Of a stretch of DNA of 64,000 nt, positions 8,887 through 16,445 are shown one piece after another. The translations under genes and the position numbers were made by a program. The stretch's first letter is position 1. The number at the start of each line of letters is the position of its first letter. The DNA comes from CAWEDP01 sp963807925 (GTDB lineage: Bacteria; Acidobacteriota; Vicinamibacteria; Vicinamibacterales; CAVVIG01). Below the pieces are notes generated by a model, which saw nothing but the letters and a program-made list of their open reading frames with translations, was not told the origin of the DNA and did not search any database. The stretch spans positions 310,001-374,000 of the forward strand of contig CAWEDP010000003.1 of the NCBI GenBank assembly GCA_963807925.1, read 5' to 3'.

Positions 8887-10740
8887 ATGATCATTGCCGT
8901 CTGGCTCCTCGCCGCCTTCGTCGTCTCGCTGGGTCTCGTGCCGCTGTCGCGCGGGCTCGCCGTCCGCTTCAATTTCGTGGCGGTCCCGCGCGAGGACCGG
9001 TGGCACCTCCGGCCGATCGCGATGTCGGGCGGCGTGGCCCTGGCGATGGTCGTCTTCGGCGGCGCCGCCCTCGGCGGACTGATGGGCCGGATTCCGCTCC
9101 TGCTGGGCGCAGCTGCCGTCACCTTTCTCGTCGGCCTGAGCGACGACATCCTGCGGCTCAAGCCGGCCACGAAGCTCGTCGCGCAGATCGCCGTTGCCTC
9201 GATCTTGCTGGCCGGCGGCTATCGCCTGAACTGGGTCACCAGTCTCACCCTCGACACGCTGCTGACGGCGGTGTGGATCGTCGGGATCACCAACGCGTTC
9301 AACCTGCTCGACAACATGGACGGTCTCTGCGGCGGGATCGCCCTCATCACGGGATTCACGCTGCTGCTCGATCTGCTGCCCTCGGTGACGCCCGGCGCGC
9401 CCGCGTTCTTCGAGGCGCGATACCTCGCCCTCCTGCTGGGCGCGACGTCTGGATTCCTCGTCTATAACGTGCCTCCGGCCTCGATCTTCCTGGGCGACAG
9501 CGGAAGCCTTCTCATCGGCCTGAGCTTCGCCGCCCTGACGCTGAGCGCCCGCCATGAGACCGGCGGCCGTTCCGACGTGTTCACGATCGCGGCCGTGCCG
9601 GTCGTTACGCTGCTGATCCCGATTGCCGACACCACGCTCGTGACGGTCTCCCGATGGGTCTCGGGACGGTCCGCGTCGGAAGGCGGAAGGGACCACTCGT
9701 CTCACCGGCTGGTCGCGATCGGGTTGTCGGAAAAGGTCGCGGTGATCGTGTTGTGCGGTCTGGGGGCGATTGGCGGCGGCATCGCGCTCGTCATGCGGCA
9801 TTACGCCACGGCCTGGTCGATCCCGCTGGCCGCCGGGTTCGTCCTCTTCCTGACGATCTTCGCCGTGTATCTCGGCCGCATTCGCGTGTACTCCGAAGAC
9901 GAGGTCCGCGCCCACCGCCCCGGCGCCTTCACGCCGGTCCTGGTCGAGATGATGCACAAGCGGCGCGTCGCCGAAGTGCTGCTCGACTTCTGTCTGATCG
10001 TCCTGGCCTACTACGCGGCGTACCGATTGAAGTTCGAGGGCGTGGACTACGTGGCGAATTTCGCGAACATGTACCGTTCGCTGCCCTTCGTGGTGTCGGT
10101 CCAGCTGATCGCCTTCTTCGTGGCGGGCGCGTACGGCGGCGTCTGGCGATACTTCGGTCTGCTGGACGCAGTCGTCATGGTCCGCGGCGTGCTCCTCGGG
10201 GTGGTCTCGACGATCGTCGTGCTGCTGCTCGCCGCGCCCTCGGCGGGCTATTCGCGGGCGGTGTTCGCCATCTACGCCGTCCTGCTGCTCATCCTGGTGA
10301 CGTCGTCGCGCGCGTCGTTCAGGCTGATCGGCGAATTCCTCCATCGCCGCCGGGATCTCACCGAACGGCTGATCATCTACGGGGCCGGCGATGACGGCGC
10401 CATGGCATTGAGAGAGCTTCGTCTGCTGGACCACGCGTACCGGGTCGTCGGCTTCGTCGACGATGAGCCCGAGCAGTTCCGGACCAGGGTTCACGGCTAT
10501 CCGGTGCTGGGCGGCTTCAACTATCTGGTCGATCGGCTGGAGGCCCGCGCCGTCGACGCCGTCGTCATCAGCTGTCGCACGCCGACCGCCGACAGGCTTC
10601 GGCGCATCGAGCAGTTGTGTGCGGCGGCGACGATTCCGCTGTACCGCCTCAGCATCGATCTCCGCCAGGTGCTCACATCGCCGGAGCGTCAGAACCGTGT
10701 CGCCGTCCTCCGGCCGAAGCGCTCCTCTTCCGACGGCTGA
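8887..10740 (+). CDS. Fusion: WecA-type undecaprenyl-phosphate sugar-1-P transferase + CapD-like N-terminal half
   Basis: 617 aa. Residues 1-320 are a polyprenyl-phosphate GlcNAc/HexNAc-1-phosphate transferase (MraY/WecA fold) with about ten membrane segments and the family motifs GLSDDILRLKPATK, NAFNLLDNMDGLCGG and FLGDSGSLLIGL; it starts lipid-linked glycan synthesis at the inner membrane. Residues about 355-617 match the front half of CapD/WbpM-like proteins: four more membrane helices followed by a Rossmann CoA_binding_3-like domain (IIYGAGDDGAMALREL, VGFVDDEP). The catalytic sugar dehydratase half of CapD is absent. The second part may be regulatory or bind a nucleotide-sugar. The fusion is open throughout, with no sign of frameshift. 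Confidence 0.85.
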   Translation: MIIAVWLLAAFVVSLGLVPLSRGLAVRFNFVAVPREDRWHLRPIAMSGGVALAMVVFGGAALGGLMGRIPLLLGAAAVTFLVGLSDDILRLKPATKLVAQIAVASILLAGGYRLNWVTSLTLDTLLTAVWIVGITNAFNLLDNMDGLCGGIALITGFTLLLDLLPSVTPGAPAFFEARYLALLLGATSGFLVYNVPPASIFLGDSGSLLIGLSFAALTLSARHETGGRSDVFTIAAVPVVTLLIPIADTTLVTVSRWVSGRSASEGGRDHSSHRLVAIGLSEKVAVIVLCGLGAIGGGIALVMRHYATAWSIPLAAGFVLFLTIFAVYLGRIRVYSEDEVRAHRPGAFTPVLVEMMHKRRVAEVLLDFCLIVLAYYAAYRLKFEGVDYVANFANMYRSLPFVVSVQLIAFFVAGAYGGVWRYFGLLDAVVMVRGVLLGVVSTIVVLLLAAPSAGYSRAVFAIYAVLLLILVTSSRASFRLIGEFLHRRRDLTERLIIYGAGDDGAMALRELRLLDHAYRVVGFVDDEPEQFRTRVHGYPVLGGFNYLVDRLEARAVDAVVISCRTPTADRLRRIEQLCAAATIPLYRLSIDLRQVLTSPERQNRVAVLRPKRSSSDG

Positions 10741-10833
10741 CACGCCGGATCGGCGGCCGTCGGTTCCGGCACCGAACCGGGCGCTCCTGCAGGCGCGCCC
10801 GGCCGCGCGCTCGCGGTTTCGGCGATTCTTGTG

Positions 10834-11622
10834 ATGCAGGCGTTCGTCGAGGTTTTCAAGCTGTATCTGCGTCCCGGATCGATTCAGGGCCTGCTCCTGC
10901 TGATGGCCGTGGGCGTCGCGCTGGCGTTCTACCGGCGCAGCCAGAGGCTGGCGCGCTGGTATTTCCTCGCGGTGTTCGGGAGCCTCTACATCCTGACGAC
11001 GCCGGCGTGCGCCGAGCGTCTCGTGCGGTGGCAGGCCGACGGCAGCCGGCCGCTCGCATCCGCGCGCGAGGCGCGCGGAGCGCGTGTCGTTGTGGTGCTC
11101 GGCGCCAACAGCCGGACGTTTCGCGCACGCGGGTTGAGTCTGAGCGTCCTCGGTTGGGCGGCAAATCTCCGTGTGCTCGAGGGCGCGCGCCTGTCCTGGC
11201 TGCTCGATCGCCCCACGATCATCGTGTCGGGCGGCGTCGTGTCGCGCGAGAGGGACGCGCGGTCCGAAGCCGACGTCATGCGTGACGTCATGCTCCAGCT
11301 CGGTGTGGCGCCCGACGACGTGCTGAGGGAGAGCGAGTCGTTGGATACGCGCCAGGAGGCGATCGCGGTGCGGCGGATGCTCGGCGACCGGGCCGGCGAG
11401 CCGCTGGTCCTGGTCACCTCGGCGACGCACATGCGGCGGTCGCTCGGCGTGTTTCGCGCGGCCGGCCTGCAGCCGATTCCGTCGCCCGCCGCCGACGTGT
11501 CCGAACACGCGCTCGAGGGGCGGCGCTGGCTGCCGAGCGAGACCGGGTGGATGCTGCTGGATGCGGTGGTCTATGACGTGGGCGCGACGTGGTACTACCG
11601 CGCGCGCGGCTGGATGCGGTGA
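10834..11622 (+). CDS. YdcF/ElyC family protein (DUF218)
   Basis: 262 aa with two N-terminal membrane helices (residues about 18-60) and a DUF218 domain: VVVLGA early, IIVSGG in the middle, then SLDTRQEA and LVTSATHMRRS. In E. coli the DUF218 protein ElyC affects undecaprenyl-linked envelope precursor flow; a role in surface polysaccharide assembly is plausible here from the WecA fusion just upstream. The domain probably faces the periplasm. GTG 10831 directly precedes ATG 10834 and either could be used. Converges on the O-antigen ligase, with six bases between the stops. Confidence 0.8.
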   Translation: MQAFVEVFKLYLRPGSIQGLLLLMAVGVALAFYRRSQRLARWYFLAVFGSLYILTTPACAERLVRWQADGSRPLASAREARGARVVVVLGANSRTFRARGLSLSVLGWAANLRVLEGARLSWLLDRPTIIVSGGVVSRERDARSEADVMRDVMLQLGVAPDDVLRESESLDTRQEAIAVRRMLGDRAGEPLVLVTSATHMRRSLGVFRAAGLQPIPSPAADVSEHALEGRRWLPSETGWMLLDAVVYDVGATWYYRARGWMR

Positions 11623-11628
11623 CCAACC

Positions 11629-13611
11629 CTACCGCGCGGTGTACTCTCCCACCTGCACGCCGGCCGACTCTCCGCCGTCGCCGCCGGGCGGGTCGTGCGC
11701 CGACGGCGATCGATCGACCCTCAGATTGACGCGCCGCCACGGCGCCCGCGGGTCGCCGTTCACGAGATCGAGCTCGAGGGTCTTCCACGAGGCGCCCACC
11801 GGCACGCGGTCGATCAGCCAGCCTTCCATCGACACCGACACGGTGACCGGAAAGAGCGCCACGCGATCCGGAACGCGCAGCGGGATCGACATGTGGCGCG
11901 TGTCTTTCGGCACGATGAGGCTGGCGAATTGGTCCGACCAGCGGAACCGGTGTCCGTCCGCCCCGACTTCCCAGTCGGAGAATCCTTCGACGGCGCGGGC
12001 GTGCACCGGCGTGACGGGACCGCGGCGGGCCTCTACGAGTGCGCCCGTCATGACGGCGCAGGCGACGGCGACGGTGGCTGCGACGGTTCGCCGCCGGGTC
12101 GATGCCGCCCGGGCCGTGTCCGCGGTCCACGGCGTCGATCCGATCAGCGCCGACTGCGCCAGAGCGATCGCCAGGCCGAACGCCAGCCAGAACGGGAACG
12201 CCACTTCCGCAACCAGCAGCGGGTGTCCGGCGAGACAGGTCGCCACGAACGCGAGGATGCCCGCACTGGCGCCCAGCAGCCGCGCATCGTCGTCGGCGGC
12301 GCAGCCGCGGGCGAGGGTGGAGGTGCCGAGCCCGATCCACAGCGCGAACGCGATGAGGGCGGGCAGGCCGAGCTCGGCGCCGATCTGAAGGAAATTGTTG
12401 TGCGCGTTTTCCGACCCGTAGATCCACGCCATCCGGGGCGTCAGGAACATCGGCGAGACCAGGTAGTACTGACCGACGCCGATGCCGCCGAGGGGTCGCG
12501 CTGCCACCATCCGGACCGCTGACGAGAAGAACTGCTGTCGAGTCGTGACCCCGATGCGAAACGTGGGGTCGCGGCCCATGACGCGCGCGCGCACCAGCGT
12601 GCCGCTGACGCCAATCGCCAGGATCAGGCACATTACCGCGACCCGGACCCGGCGCGTCCACCCTGAGCGGTACCACAACGCTGCGAGGCCCAGCGAAAGC
12701 GCCGCCGCTGCGACGGCGGTACGCGAATCGGACAGCCACAACCCGATCCCGTTCAACAGCAGCACGCCGAACCAGAGAGGGCGGCGGCGGGATTCACGGA
12801 GGAGCATGCCCGCAGCCGTGCAGACCAGCAACGCGAAGTACGAGCCGGCGGCATTGGGATCCCTGATGTGGGCGGCCCGGTCTCCAAGCCGCAGGTACCA
12901 GTTCACCAGCGATGCCGGTCCCAGACCGAGTGCGATCAGCAGCGCGAGCGTGGCCGCCGCCGCGCCAGACACGCAGAGTGCGGCCGGCAGAGTCCGGGCG
13001 AGGGACGGTCGTCGGCGGAACAGCGCGATGACGACGCCGACGAGCGCCAGACCTTCCAGCAGGCGGGCCGCGTCGGTCAGCCCGATCCCGTCGACGTAGA
13101 CGTAGTACTCGCGGAACACCTTCCACGCCGTGTCAGCCGCCTCGCCGGGGTACTGCACGAAGCGCCAGGTCAGGATCGCGAGCGACGTCAGGGCCGCGAG
13201 GGCCACGAGCAGTCCCGCAGGAGCCATGAGAGCGGGAAGCCGGGGGCCCGGCCGAGTCTTCCACCCGCGGACCAGTGCCATGGCGAGAAACGCGAGCACG
13301 AGCGCCTGGCTCACACGATACGGATATCCAACGAGCGTCGCCTCGACCACCGCGCCGAAGGGCAGGAGCAGCGCGATGAGGAGCAGCGCGGTCTCGGCCG
13401 ACAGCAGCGCGGTGACGGCCACGAGGCCGACCAGCGCCTTCAACGGCCAGGGAGAGCGGAAGGCCAACGCTTCGACGGTGAACCAGAGGAGAAACATGGC
13501 CAGCGGGAGGCGGGGTATCGGCTGCAGCCACCACGGCGCCGGCCCCGGGCGCGCGAGGTCGGCCGCGGGCGCCTGAACGGCGCGGCTCGAGGTGGCGCAG
13601 TCAAGCGTCAC
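11629..13611 (-). CDS. O-antigen ligase family protein (Wzy/WaaL type)
   Basis: An integral membrane protein of 660 aa with about ten to twelve helices in residues 30-490 and a C-terminal region of about 160 residues likely outside the membrane. The Wzy_C-type loop includes GIGVGQYYLVSP and ENAHNNFLQIGAELG, where the conserved His-Asn pair lies in periplasmic loop typical of WaaL/PglL ligases. It joins polymer from the undecaprenyl carrier to an acceptor, or polymerises repeat units. Starts at GTG 13611, overlapping the stop of the coiled-coil gene by 11 bases, so the two are translationally coupled. Ligase versus polymerase cannot be settled from sequence alone. Confidence 0.85.
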   Translation of the reverse strand: MTLDCATSSRAVQAPAADLARPGPAPWWLQPIPRLPLAMFLLWFTVEALAFRSPWPLKALVGLVAVTALLSAETALLLIALLLPFGAVVEATLVGYPYRVSQALVLAFLAMALVRGWKTRPGPRLPALMAPAGLLVALAALTSLAILTWRFVQYPGEAADTAWKVFREYYVYVDGIGLTDAARLLEGLALVGVVIALFRRRPSLARTLPAALCVSGAAAATLALLIALGLGPASLVNWYLRLGDRAAHIRDPNAAGSYFALLVCTAAGMLLRESRRRPLWFGVLLLNGIGLWLSDSRTAVAAAALSLGLAALWYRSGWTRRVRVAVMCLILAIGVSGTLVRARVMGRDPTFRIGVTTRQQFFSSAVRMVAARPLGGIGVGQYYLVSPMFLTPRMAWIYGSENAHNNFLQIGAELGLPALIAFALWIGLGTSTLARGCAADDDARLLGASAGILAFVATCLAGHPLLVAEVAFPFWLAFGLAIALAQSALIGSTPWTADTARAASTRRRTVAATVAVACAVMTGALVEARRGPVTPVHARAVEGFSDWEVGADGHRFRWSDQFASLIVPKDTRHMSIPLRVPDRVALFPVTVSVSMEGWLIDRVPVGASWKTLELDLVNGDPRAPWRRVNLRVDRSPSAHDPPGGDGGESAGVQVGEYTAR

Positions 13612-14254
13612 GGCCGACCGCCTTCACCACGTCGCGCAGCGCCGTGAGCTCGCGCCGCAGCGTCTCGACGGCCGCCTCGACGTCGCCGATGCGGCGATCG
13701 TGCTGTCGCTCTCGCGCGAGCAGCGCCTCGGTCCGCTTCATCCCCTCGTCAGCCACGGCGTTGATCGCGCCGGACAGCCCGCGAAGCAGCCCGGCGACGC
13801 TGCGATCCCGCGTGTCGACGTAGGGCGTGATCTGCTGGAGGAACATGACGAGCACGCTTTCGAACGCGGCCAGCGCCTCGATCTGATCGTGCAGCACCGT
13901 GAGCGTGGACTCGATGGATTCGCGCGTCTGGCGGGCGACCGGCGCGTTGCGGTTGACGTGATCGACGACCGCGGCGTTGAAGGCCTGCTGCTGCTGGAAG
14001 AGCGGCGCCACGGCGCGGCGCACGGCGGATGCGAGGTAGCCGCGGACGCCGCGTGCGGCCGGCGGCTCGTCGAGCTTCCACAGCGTGTTCAGCGGCGTGA
14101 CCTGGTGCTCGTCGGCGGTCGCCGGCGGATGCGGAAAGGCGGCCGGGATCTCTTGGATCGCACGATCGAGACGCGTCAGCGCGGCGTTGTACTCGCGGTC
14201 GGCCGCCTCGCGCTCGATCTTCAGCAGCTCCGGGTCGTCTTCTTTTCTCGTCAC
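13601..14254 (-). CDS. Orphan coiled-coil protein sharing modules with the polysaccharide methyltransferase
   Basis: 217 aa, highly charged and predicted almost wholly helical, with no membrane segment. It has the two motifs of the N-terminal part of the 4114-5220 methyltransferase: ADREYNAALTRLDRAI near the start and VMFLQQITPYVDTRDR further on, and ends with a long heptad-like helix. No catalytic domain follows. It overlaps the O-antigen ligase start. A scaffold or chain-length role beside the ligase, or pairing with the methyltransferase through the common module, is inference. Starts at GTG 14254; no strong ribosome site was seen. Confidence 0.65.
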   Translation of the reverse strand: MTRKEDDPELLKIEREAADREYNAALTRLDRAIQEIPAAFPHPPATADEHQVTPLNTLWKLDEPPAARGVRGYLASAVRRAVAPLFQQQQAFNAAVVDHVNRNAPVARQTRESIESTLTVLHDQIEALAAFESVLVMFLQQITPYVDTRDRSVAGLLRGLSGAINAVADEGMKRTEALLARERQHDRRIGDVEAAVETLRRELTALRDVVKAVGRDA

Positions 14255-14270
14255 GGTACGTGTAGCCGCC

Positions 14271-15050
14271 CTAGCGGCCGACCAGTCCCTCGACCGGACT
14301 GCTCGCCGTCGCGTACATCTTCCGCGGGATTCGTCCGGCGAGATACGCGAGCCGCCCCGCGCGGACGGCGAGCTTCATCGCCTCGGCCATCGAGACCGGA
14401 TCCTGCGCGCCGGCGATGGCGGTGTTCATCAGGACGGCATCGGCGCCGAGCTCCATCGCGACCGCGGCGTCCGACGCCGTGCCGACGCCCGCATCCACCA
14501 CGAGCGGGACGCGCGCCGACTCCCGGATGATCCGGAGGTTGTTGACGTTCTGGATGCCGAGGCCGGATCCGATGGGCGCGCCGAGCGGCATCACGGCCGC
14601 CGCCCCGGCGTCCTCCAGCTTGCGGCACACGACCGGATCGTCGGTCGTGTACGGCAGCACGACGAATCCTTCGGCAACCAGGACGCGCGTCGCGTCGATG
14701 AGCGCCTCGTTGTCGGGGAAGAGCGTCCGCTCGTCGCCGATCACCTCCAGTTTCACCCAGTTCGAGAGGCCGGCTTCGCGCCCGAGCCGCGCGGTTCGAA
14801 TCGCCTCGTCCGCCGTGCTGCAGCCGGCGGTGTTGGGCAGCAGGACGTACTTCGACGGGTCGAGGTGGTCCAGCAGCGATTCCCGGGAGCGGTCGGACAG
14901 ATTCACACGGCGCACGGCGACGGTGATCATCTCGGCGCCCGACGCCTCGTGCGCCCGGACCATCACCGATGGCGACGAGTACTTTCCGGTGCCCACGATG
15001 AGCCGCGAGCTGAAGGAGCGGCCGGCGATGACGAGCGTGTCGGAAGTCAT
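14271..15050 (-). CDS. thiG: Thiazole synthase ThiG
   Basis: Builds the thiazole phosphate of thiamine from deoxyxylulose 5-phosphate, dehydroglycine and sulfur delivered by ThiS thiocarboxylate. It is 259 aa, the usual length, with a TIM-barrel pattern: LIVGTGKYSS, the Schiff-base lysine in WVKLEVIGD, PLGAPIGSGLG and VVDAGVGTASDAA. It starts three bases after the thiS stop. No thiF, thiH, thiO or thiC is in the window. No TPP riboswitch can fit between the thiS -10 box and its start. Confidence 0.95.
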   Translation of the reverse strand: MTSDTLVIAGRSFSSRLIVGTGKYSSPSVMVRAHEASGAEMITVAVRRVNLSDRSRESLLDHLDPSKYVLLPNTAGCSTADEAIRTARLGREAGLSNWVKLEVIGDERTLFPDNEALIDATRVLVAEGFVVLPYTTDDPVVCRKLEDAGAAAVMPLGAPIGSGLGIQNVNNLRIIRESARVPLVVDAGVGTASDAAVAMELGADAVLMNTAIAGAQDPVSMAEAMKLAVRAGRLAYLAGRIPRKMYATASSPVEGLVGR

Positions 15051-15053
15051 GTG

Positions 15054-15278
15054 TCAGATGGTGTCCCGCGGTCGGGGTCGCCCGCCGCCAACGAAATTGA
15101 CGATCTCGACGTGATCGCCCGCGCGTATCGTCGTCTCCCCGAAGGCCGCGCGCTTGATCACGACCAGATTGTGCTCGACCGCCACGCGTCGCGGATCGAC
15201 GTCGAGCCGGGCCAGCAGCTCGCTGACCGTCAGCGGTGCAGCCACCTCGTACGCGTCGCCGTTGAGCGTGATGGTCAC
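15054..15278 (-). CDS. thiS: Sulfur carrier protein ThiS with C-terminal tail beyond Gly-Gly
   Basis: A ubiquitin-fold sulfur carrier of 74 aa for thiazole synthesis. MTITLNGD at the start and VSELLARLDV and VEHNLVVI in the middle are typical ThiS. The catalytic end, normally a terminal Gly-Gly that ThiF adenylates, is VGGG here but is followed by eight more residues (RPRPRDTI). Either the tail is cleaved before use, the stop is misplaced by an indel, or the protein is atypical. Starts at GTG 15278, 12 bases from a TAAAAT box. Confidence 0.88.
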   Translation of the reverse strand: MTITLNGDAYEVAAPLTVSELLARLDVDPRRVAVEHNLVVIKRAAFGETTIRAGDHVEIVNFVGGGRPRPRDTI

Positions 15279-15290
15279 CGGTCGGCTGCT

Positions 15291-15296
15291 ATTTTA
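15291..15296 (-). promoter_or_regulatory. -10 box (TAAAAT) of thiSG
   Basis: On the minus strand TAAAAT lies 12 bases before the thiS GTG, giving a leader of about five bases. The IS1-family element begins 58 bases further upstream of this box, so any -35 region is intact but distal control sites on this side were separated from the egtBD side. Confidence 0.45.
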
Positions 15297-15343
15297 TCAG
15301 TCGCGTACGGCTCCCACCCCTCCGCCCCCGACGCGGCCGGACC

Positions 15344-15353
15344 CGACGGGACG
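15344..15353 (+). repeat. Left copy of 10-bp target-site duplication of the IS1-family element
   Basis: CGACGGGACG, identical to 17755-17764. Perfect identity suggests a fairly recent insertion with no later rearrangement at either end. Confidence 0.88.
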
Positions 15354-15406
15354 GTAGTGGTCAAGTTTGAAAACTGAAGAACTCGCCGGCCGTCGGTGGA
15401 ATCTGC

Positions 15407-15412
15407 GATACT
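15407..15412 (+). promoter_or_regulatory. -10 box (GATACT) of passenger gene 1, leaderless spacing
   Basis: TGCGATACT, an extended -10-like sequence, ends six bases before ATG 15419. The promoter lies just inside the left inverted repeat, so the passenger carries its own promoter when the element moves. Confidence 0.45.
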
Positions 15413-15418
15413 GCTTTC

Positions 15419-15706
15419 ATGCCCAAGCGCCAGAGCAGAAAATCACCGCGAGACGAGAACCAGGCGGCCTTTGCCGCCAAACAGCGCGTCATCGAGCTGA
15501 CGGAAGGCGAGGATACGCCAGTTGCGCGCTCGGCGACGGTGATCCCGATCCGCCGCAGAAAGAATCCTGCCGCGGTCGCATTGGGCCGACTCGGCGGCCT
15601 GAAGCGGGCGCAGACCGTCAAGGACACGATTCCAAAAGCTCGGCGTGTTCAGATCGCCAGTCAGGCGGCGCGGGCGCGCTGGGCCAAGAAGCGAGGCGAC
15701 GACTAA
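15419..15706 (+). CDS. Passenger 1: small basic protein with GRLGGLK and ARAARWAKK-like C-terminus
   Basis: 95 aa, very rich in Lys and Arg. The second half has ALGRLGGLKRAQTV, then IASQAARARWAKKRG; this pattern (GxLGGxKgg ... iAkkAAxaRW) recurs in short uncharacterised bacterial proteins and resembles a DNA-binding basic helix, but no function is established. Start is ATG 15419 with GATACT six bases before it. It converges on the next gene, the stops overlapping by four bases. It might help nucleoprotein assembly at the element end or act as a small regulator; this is inference. Confidence 0.6.
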   Translation: MPKRQSRKSPRDENQAAFAAKQRVIELTEGEDTPVARSATVIPIRRRKNPAAVALGRLGGLKRAQTVKDTIPKARRVQIASQAARARWAKKRGDD

Positions 15707-16161
15707 GCCGTCGCCTCAACAGTTTCCTCTGTCTTCTTCTCGGTGCCATTCTTCGCGGCGCCCTTCGCGCTTGGGCGGTAATTCGGATACCACTCCTTCA
15801 GCGCCCAATCGCCCTGCATGTTGATGATGTCCCCGACCTGCTTCTGTCGGCGCGACAAGATGCTATAGACGGTGTTGTATTTCCCACGCGGGAGTCCGCC
15901 CTTTTCGAGCGCGTCAATCACTTCCTGGGTGGACTGTTTTTGCTGGACCGTTTCCAGGTACTTTTTGGTCGCGTCTGGAATCGTCATCTTATGGAACGTT
16001 CCCGGCGCGATGCCTCCCGGCCCGCTTGGCCTCGGAGCGGACATGCCGCCTTGCGCCATCAACTCACGGATATTGGCGATCATGGCCTCGATCTTCGCCT
16101 TGCGACTTTCGAGGTCCGCCAGAGCCGCTTCCATCCAATCGCCGGTCGTTTCGGTGCTCAT
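15703..16161 (-). CDS. Passenger 2: helical, winged-helix-like protein of unknown function
   Basis: 152 aa from ATG 16161. The N-terminus is a charged helix (LADLESRKAKIEAMIANI), followed by a Gly/Pro linker. Residues about 65-125 have TIPDATKKYLE, STQEVIDALEKGG and NTVYSILSRRQKQVGDI, a pattern typical of winged-helix domains (restriction-associated HARE-like or replication-type). The C-terminus is Lys/Glu-rich. I do not recognise a named family. A longer frame from TTG 16197 adds 12 residues but is less likely. A DNA-binding regulator of the element is a reasonable guess only. Confidence 0.6.
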   Translation of the reverse strand: MSTETTGDWMEAALADLESRKAKIEAMIANIRELMAQGGMSAPRPSGPGGIAPGTFHKMTIPDATKKYLETVQQKQSTQEVIDALEKGGLPRGKYNTVYSILSRRQKQVGDIINMQGDWALKEWYPNYRPSAKGAAKNGTEKKTEETVEATA

Positions 16162-16192
16162 ATCGGCTCGCTTTCTCTGGCTCAGAATGCGG

Positions 16193-16255
16193 TACAATCC
16201 AAACGTGAACGGGGGGACGGCCCGGGAGTTCTCCGCCCCCCGCGCACGCGCCTAG
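16193..16255 (+). other. Possible leader peptide ORF overlapping a GC hairpin, upstream of the transposase
   Basis: TACAAT at 16193-16198 is followed after exactly six bases by GTG 16205, opening a 16-codon frame that stops with TAG at 16253-16255. It has no Shine-Dalgarno, like the window's leaderless starts. The frame runs through a hairpin with arms 16210-16220 and 16233-16242 (ten pairs with one bulged A). The arrangement could act as a translated leader controlling read-through toward the transposase, or be chance. Confidence 0.25.
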
Positions 16256-16316
16256 GGGGTTTCCCTGCCCTTCGCCCTTATCAGGGGCGCATCCGTCTCA
16301 TCACTACCCGTCCTTC

Positions 16317-16345
16317 CCGCCGGCCAGCTTGCTCCTGGCCGGCGG
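16317..16345 (+). promoter_or_regulatory. Strong 11-bp hairpin in the transposase leader region
   Basis: CCGCCGGCCAG at 16317-16327 pairs perfectly with CTGGCCGGCGG at 16335-16345 across a seven-base loop. No T-tract follows on either strand, so it is not a classic intrinsic terminator. It lies 101 bases before the transposase start and could limit read-through transcription from outside the element. Confidence 0.5.
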
Positions 16346-16407
16346 ACTCATTGTACAGCAGGACATATGGCGAGACGCAAAGAATCTTTGCGGTCGAGCG
16401 AATTTCC

Positions 16408-16436
16408 TTGACGCTGCATTACCGCTAGAGCATACT
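16408..16436 (+). promoter_or_regulatory. Transposase promoter (TTGACG-N17-CATACT)
   Basis: TTGACG at 16408-16413 and CATACT at 16431-16436 are spaced by exactly 17 bases, the consensus for a vegetative sigma factor. ATG 16446 lies nine bases after the -10, so the transposase mRNA would be nearly leaderless. This is one of the best two-part promoters in the window. Confidence 0.65.
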
Positions 16437-16445
16437 ACGGCCATC

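Noticed and set aside
8398..11508. A 1,036-codon open frame on the minus strand
   Set aside because: It is antisense to the sugar dehydrogenase, WecA fusion and YdcF genes. Its Arg/His/Asp/Gln-rich composition is typical of antisense frames in GC-rich DNA.
15279..15353. Possible TPP riboswitch before thiS
   Set aside because: The -10 box is only 12 bases from the start, leaving no room for an RNA aptamer, and no THI-box-like sequence was seen in the 75 bases available.
16317..16345. Hairpin as an intrinsic terminator
   Set aside because: No run of T follows the stem on either strand, so it is listed only as a regulatory hairpin.
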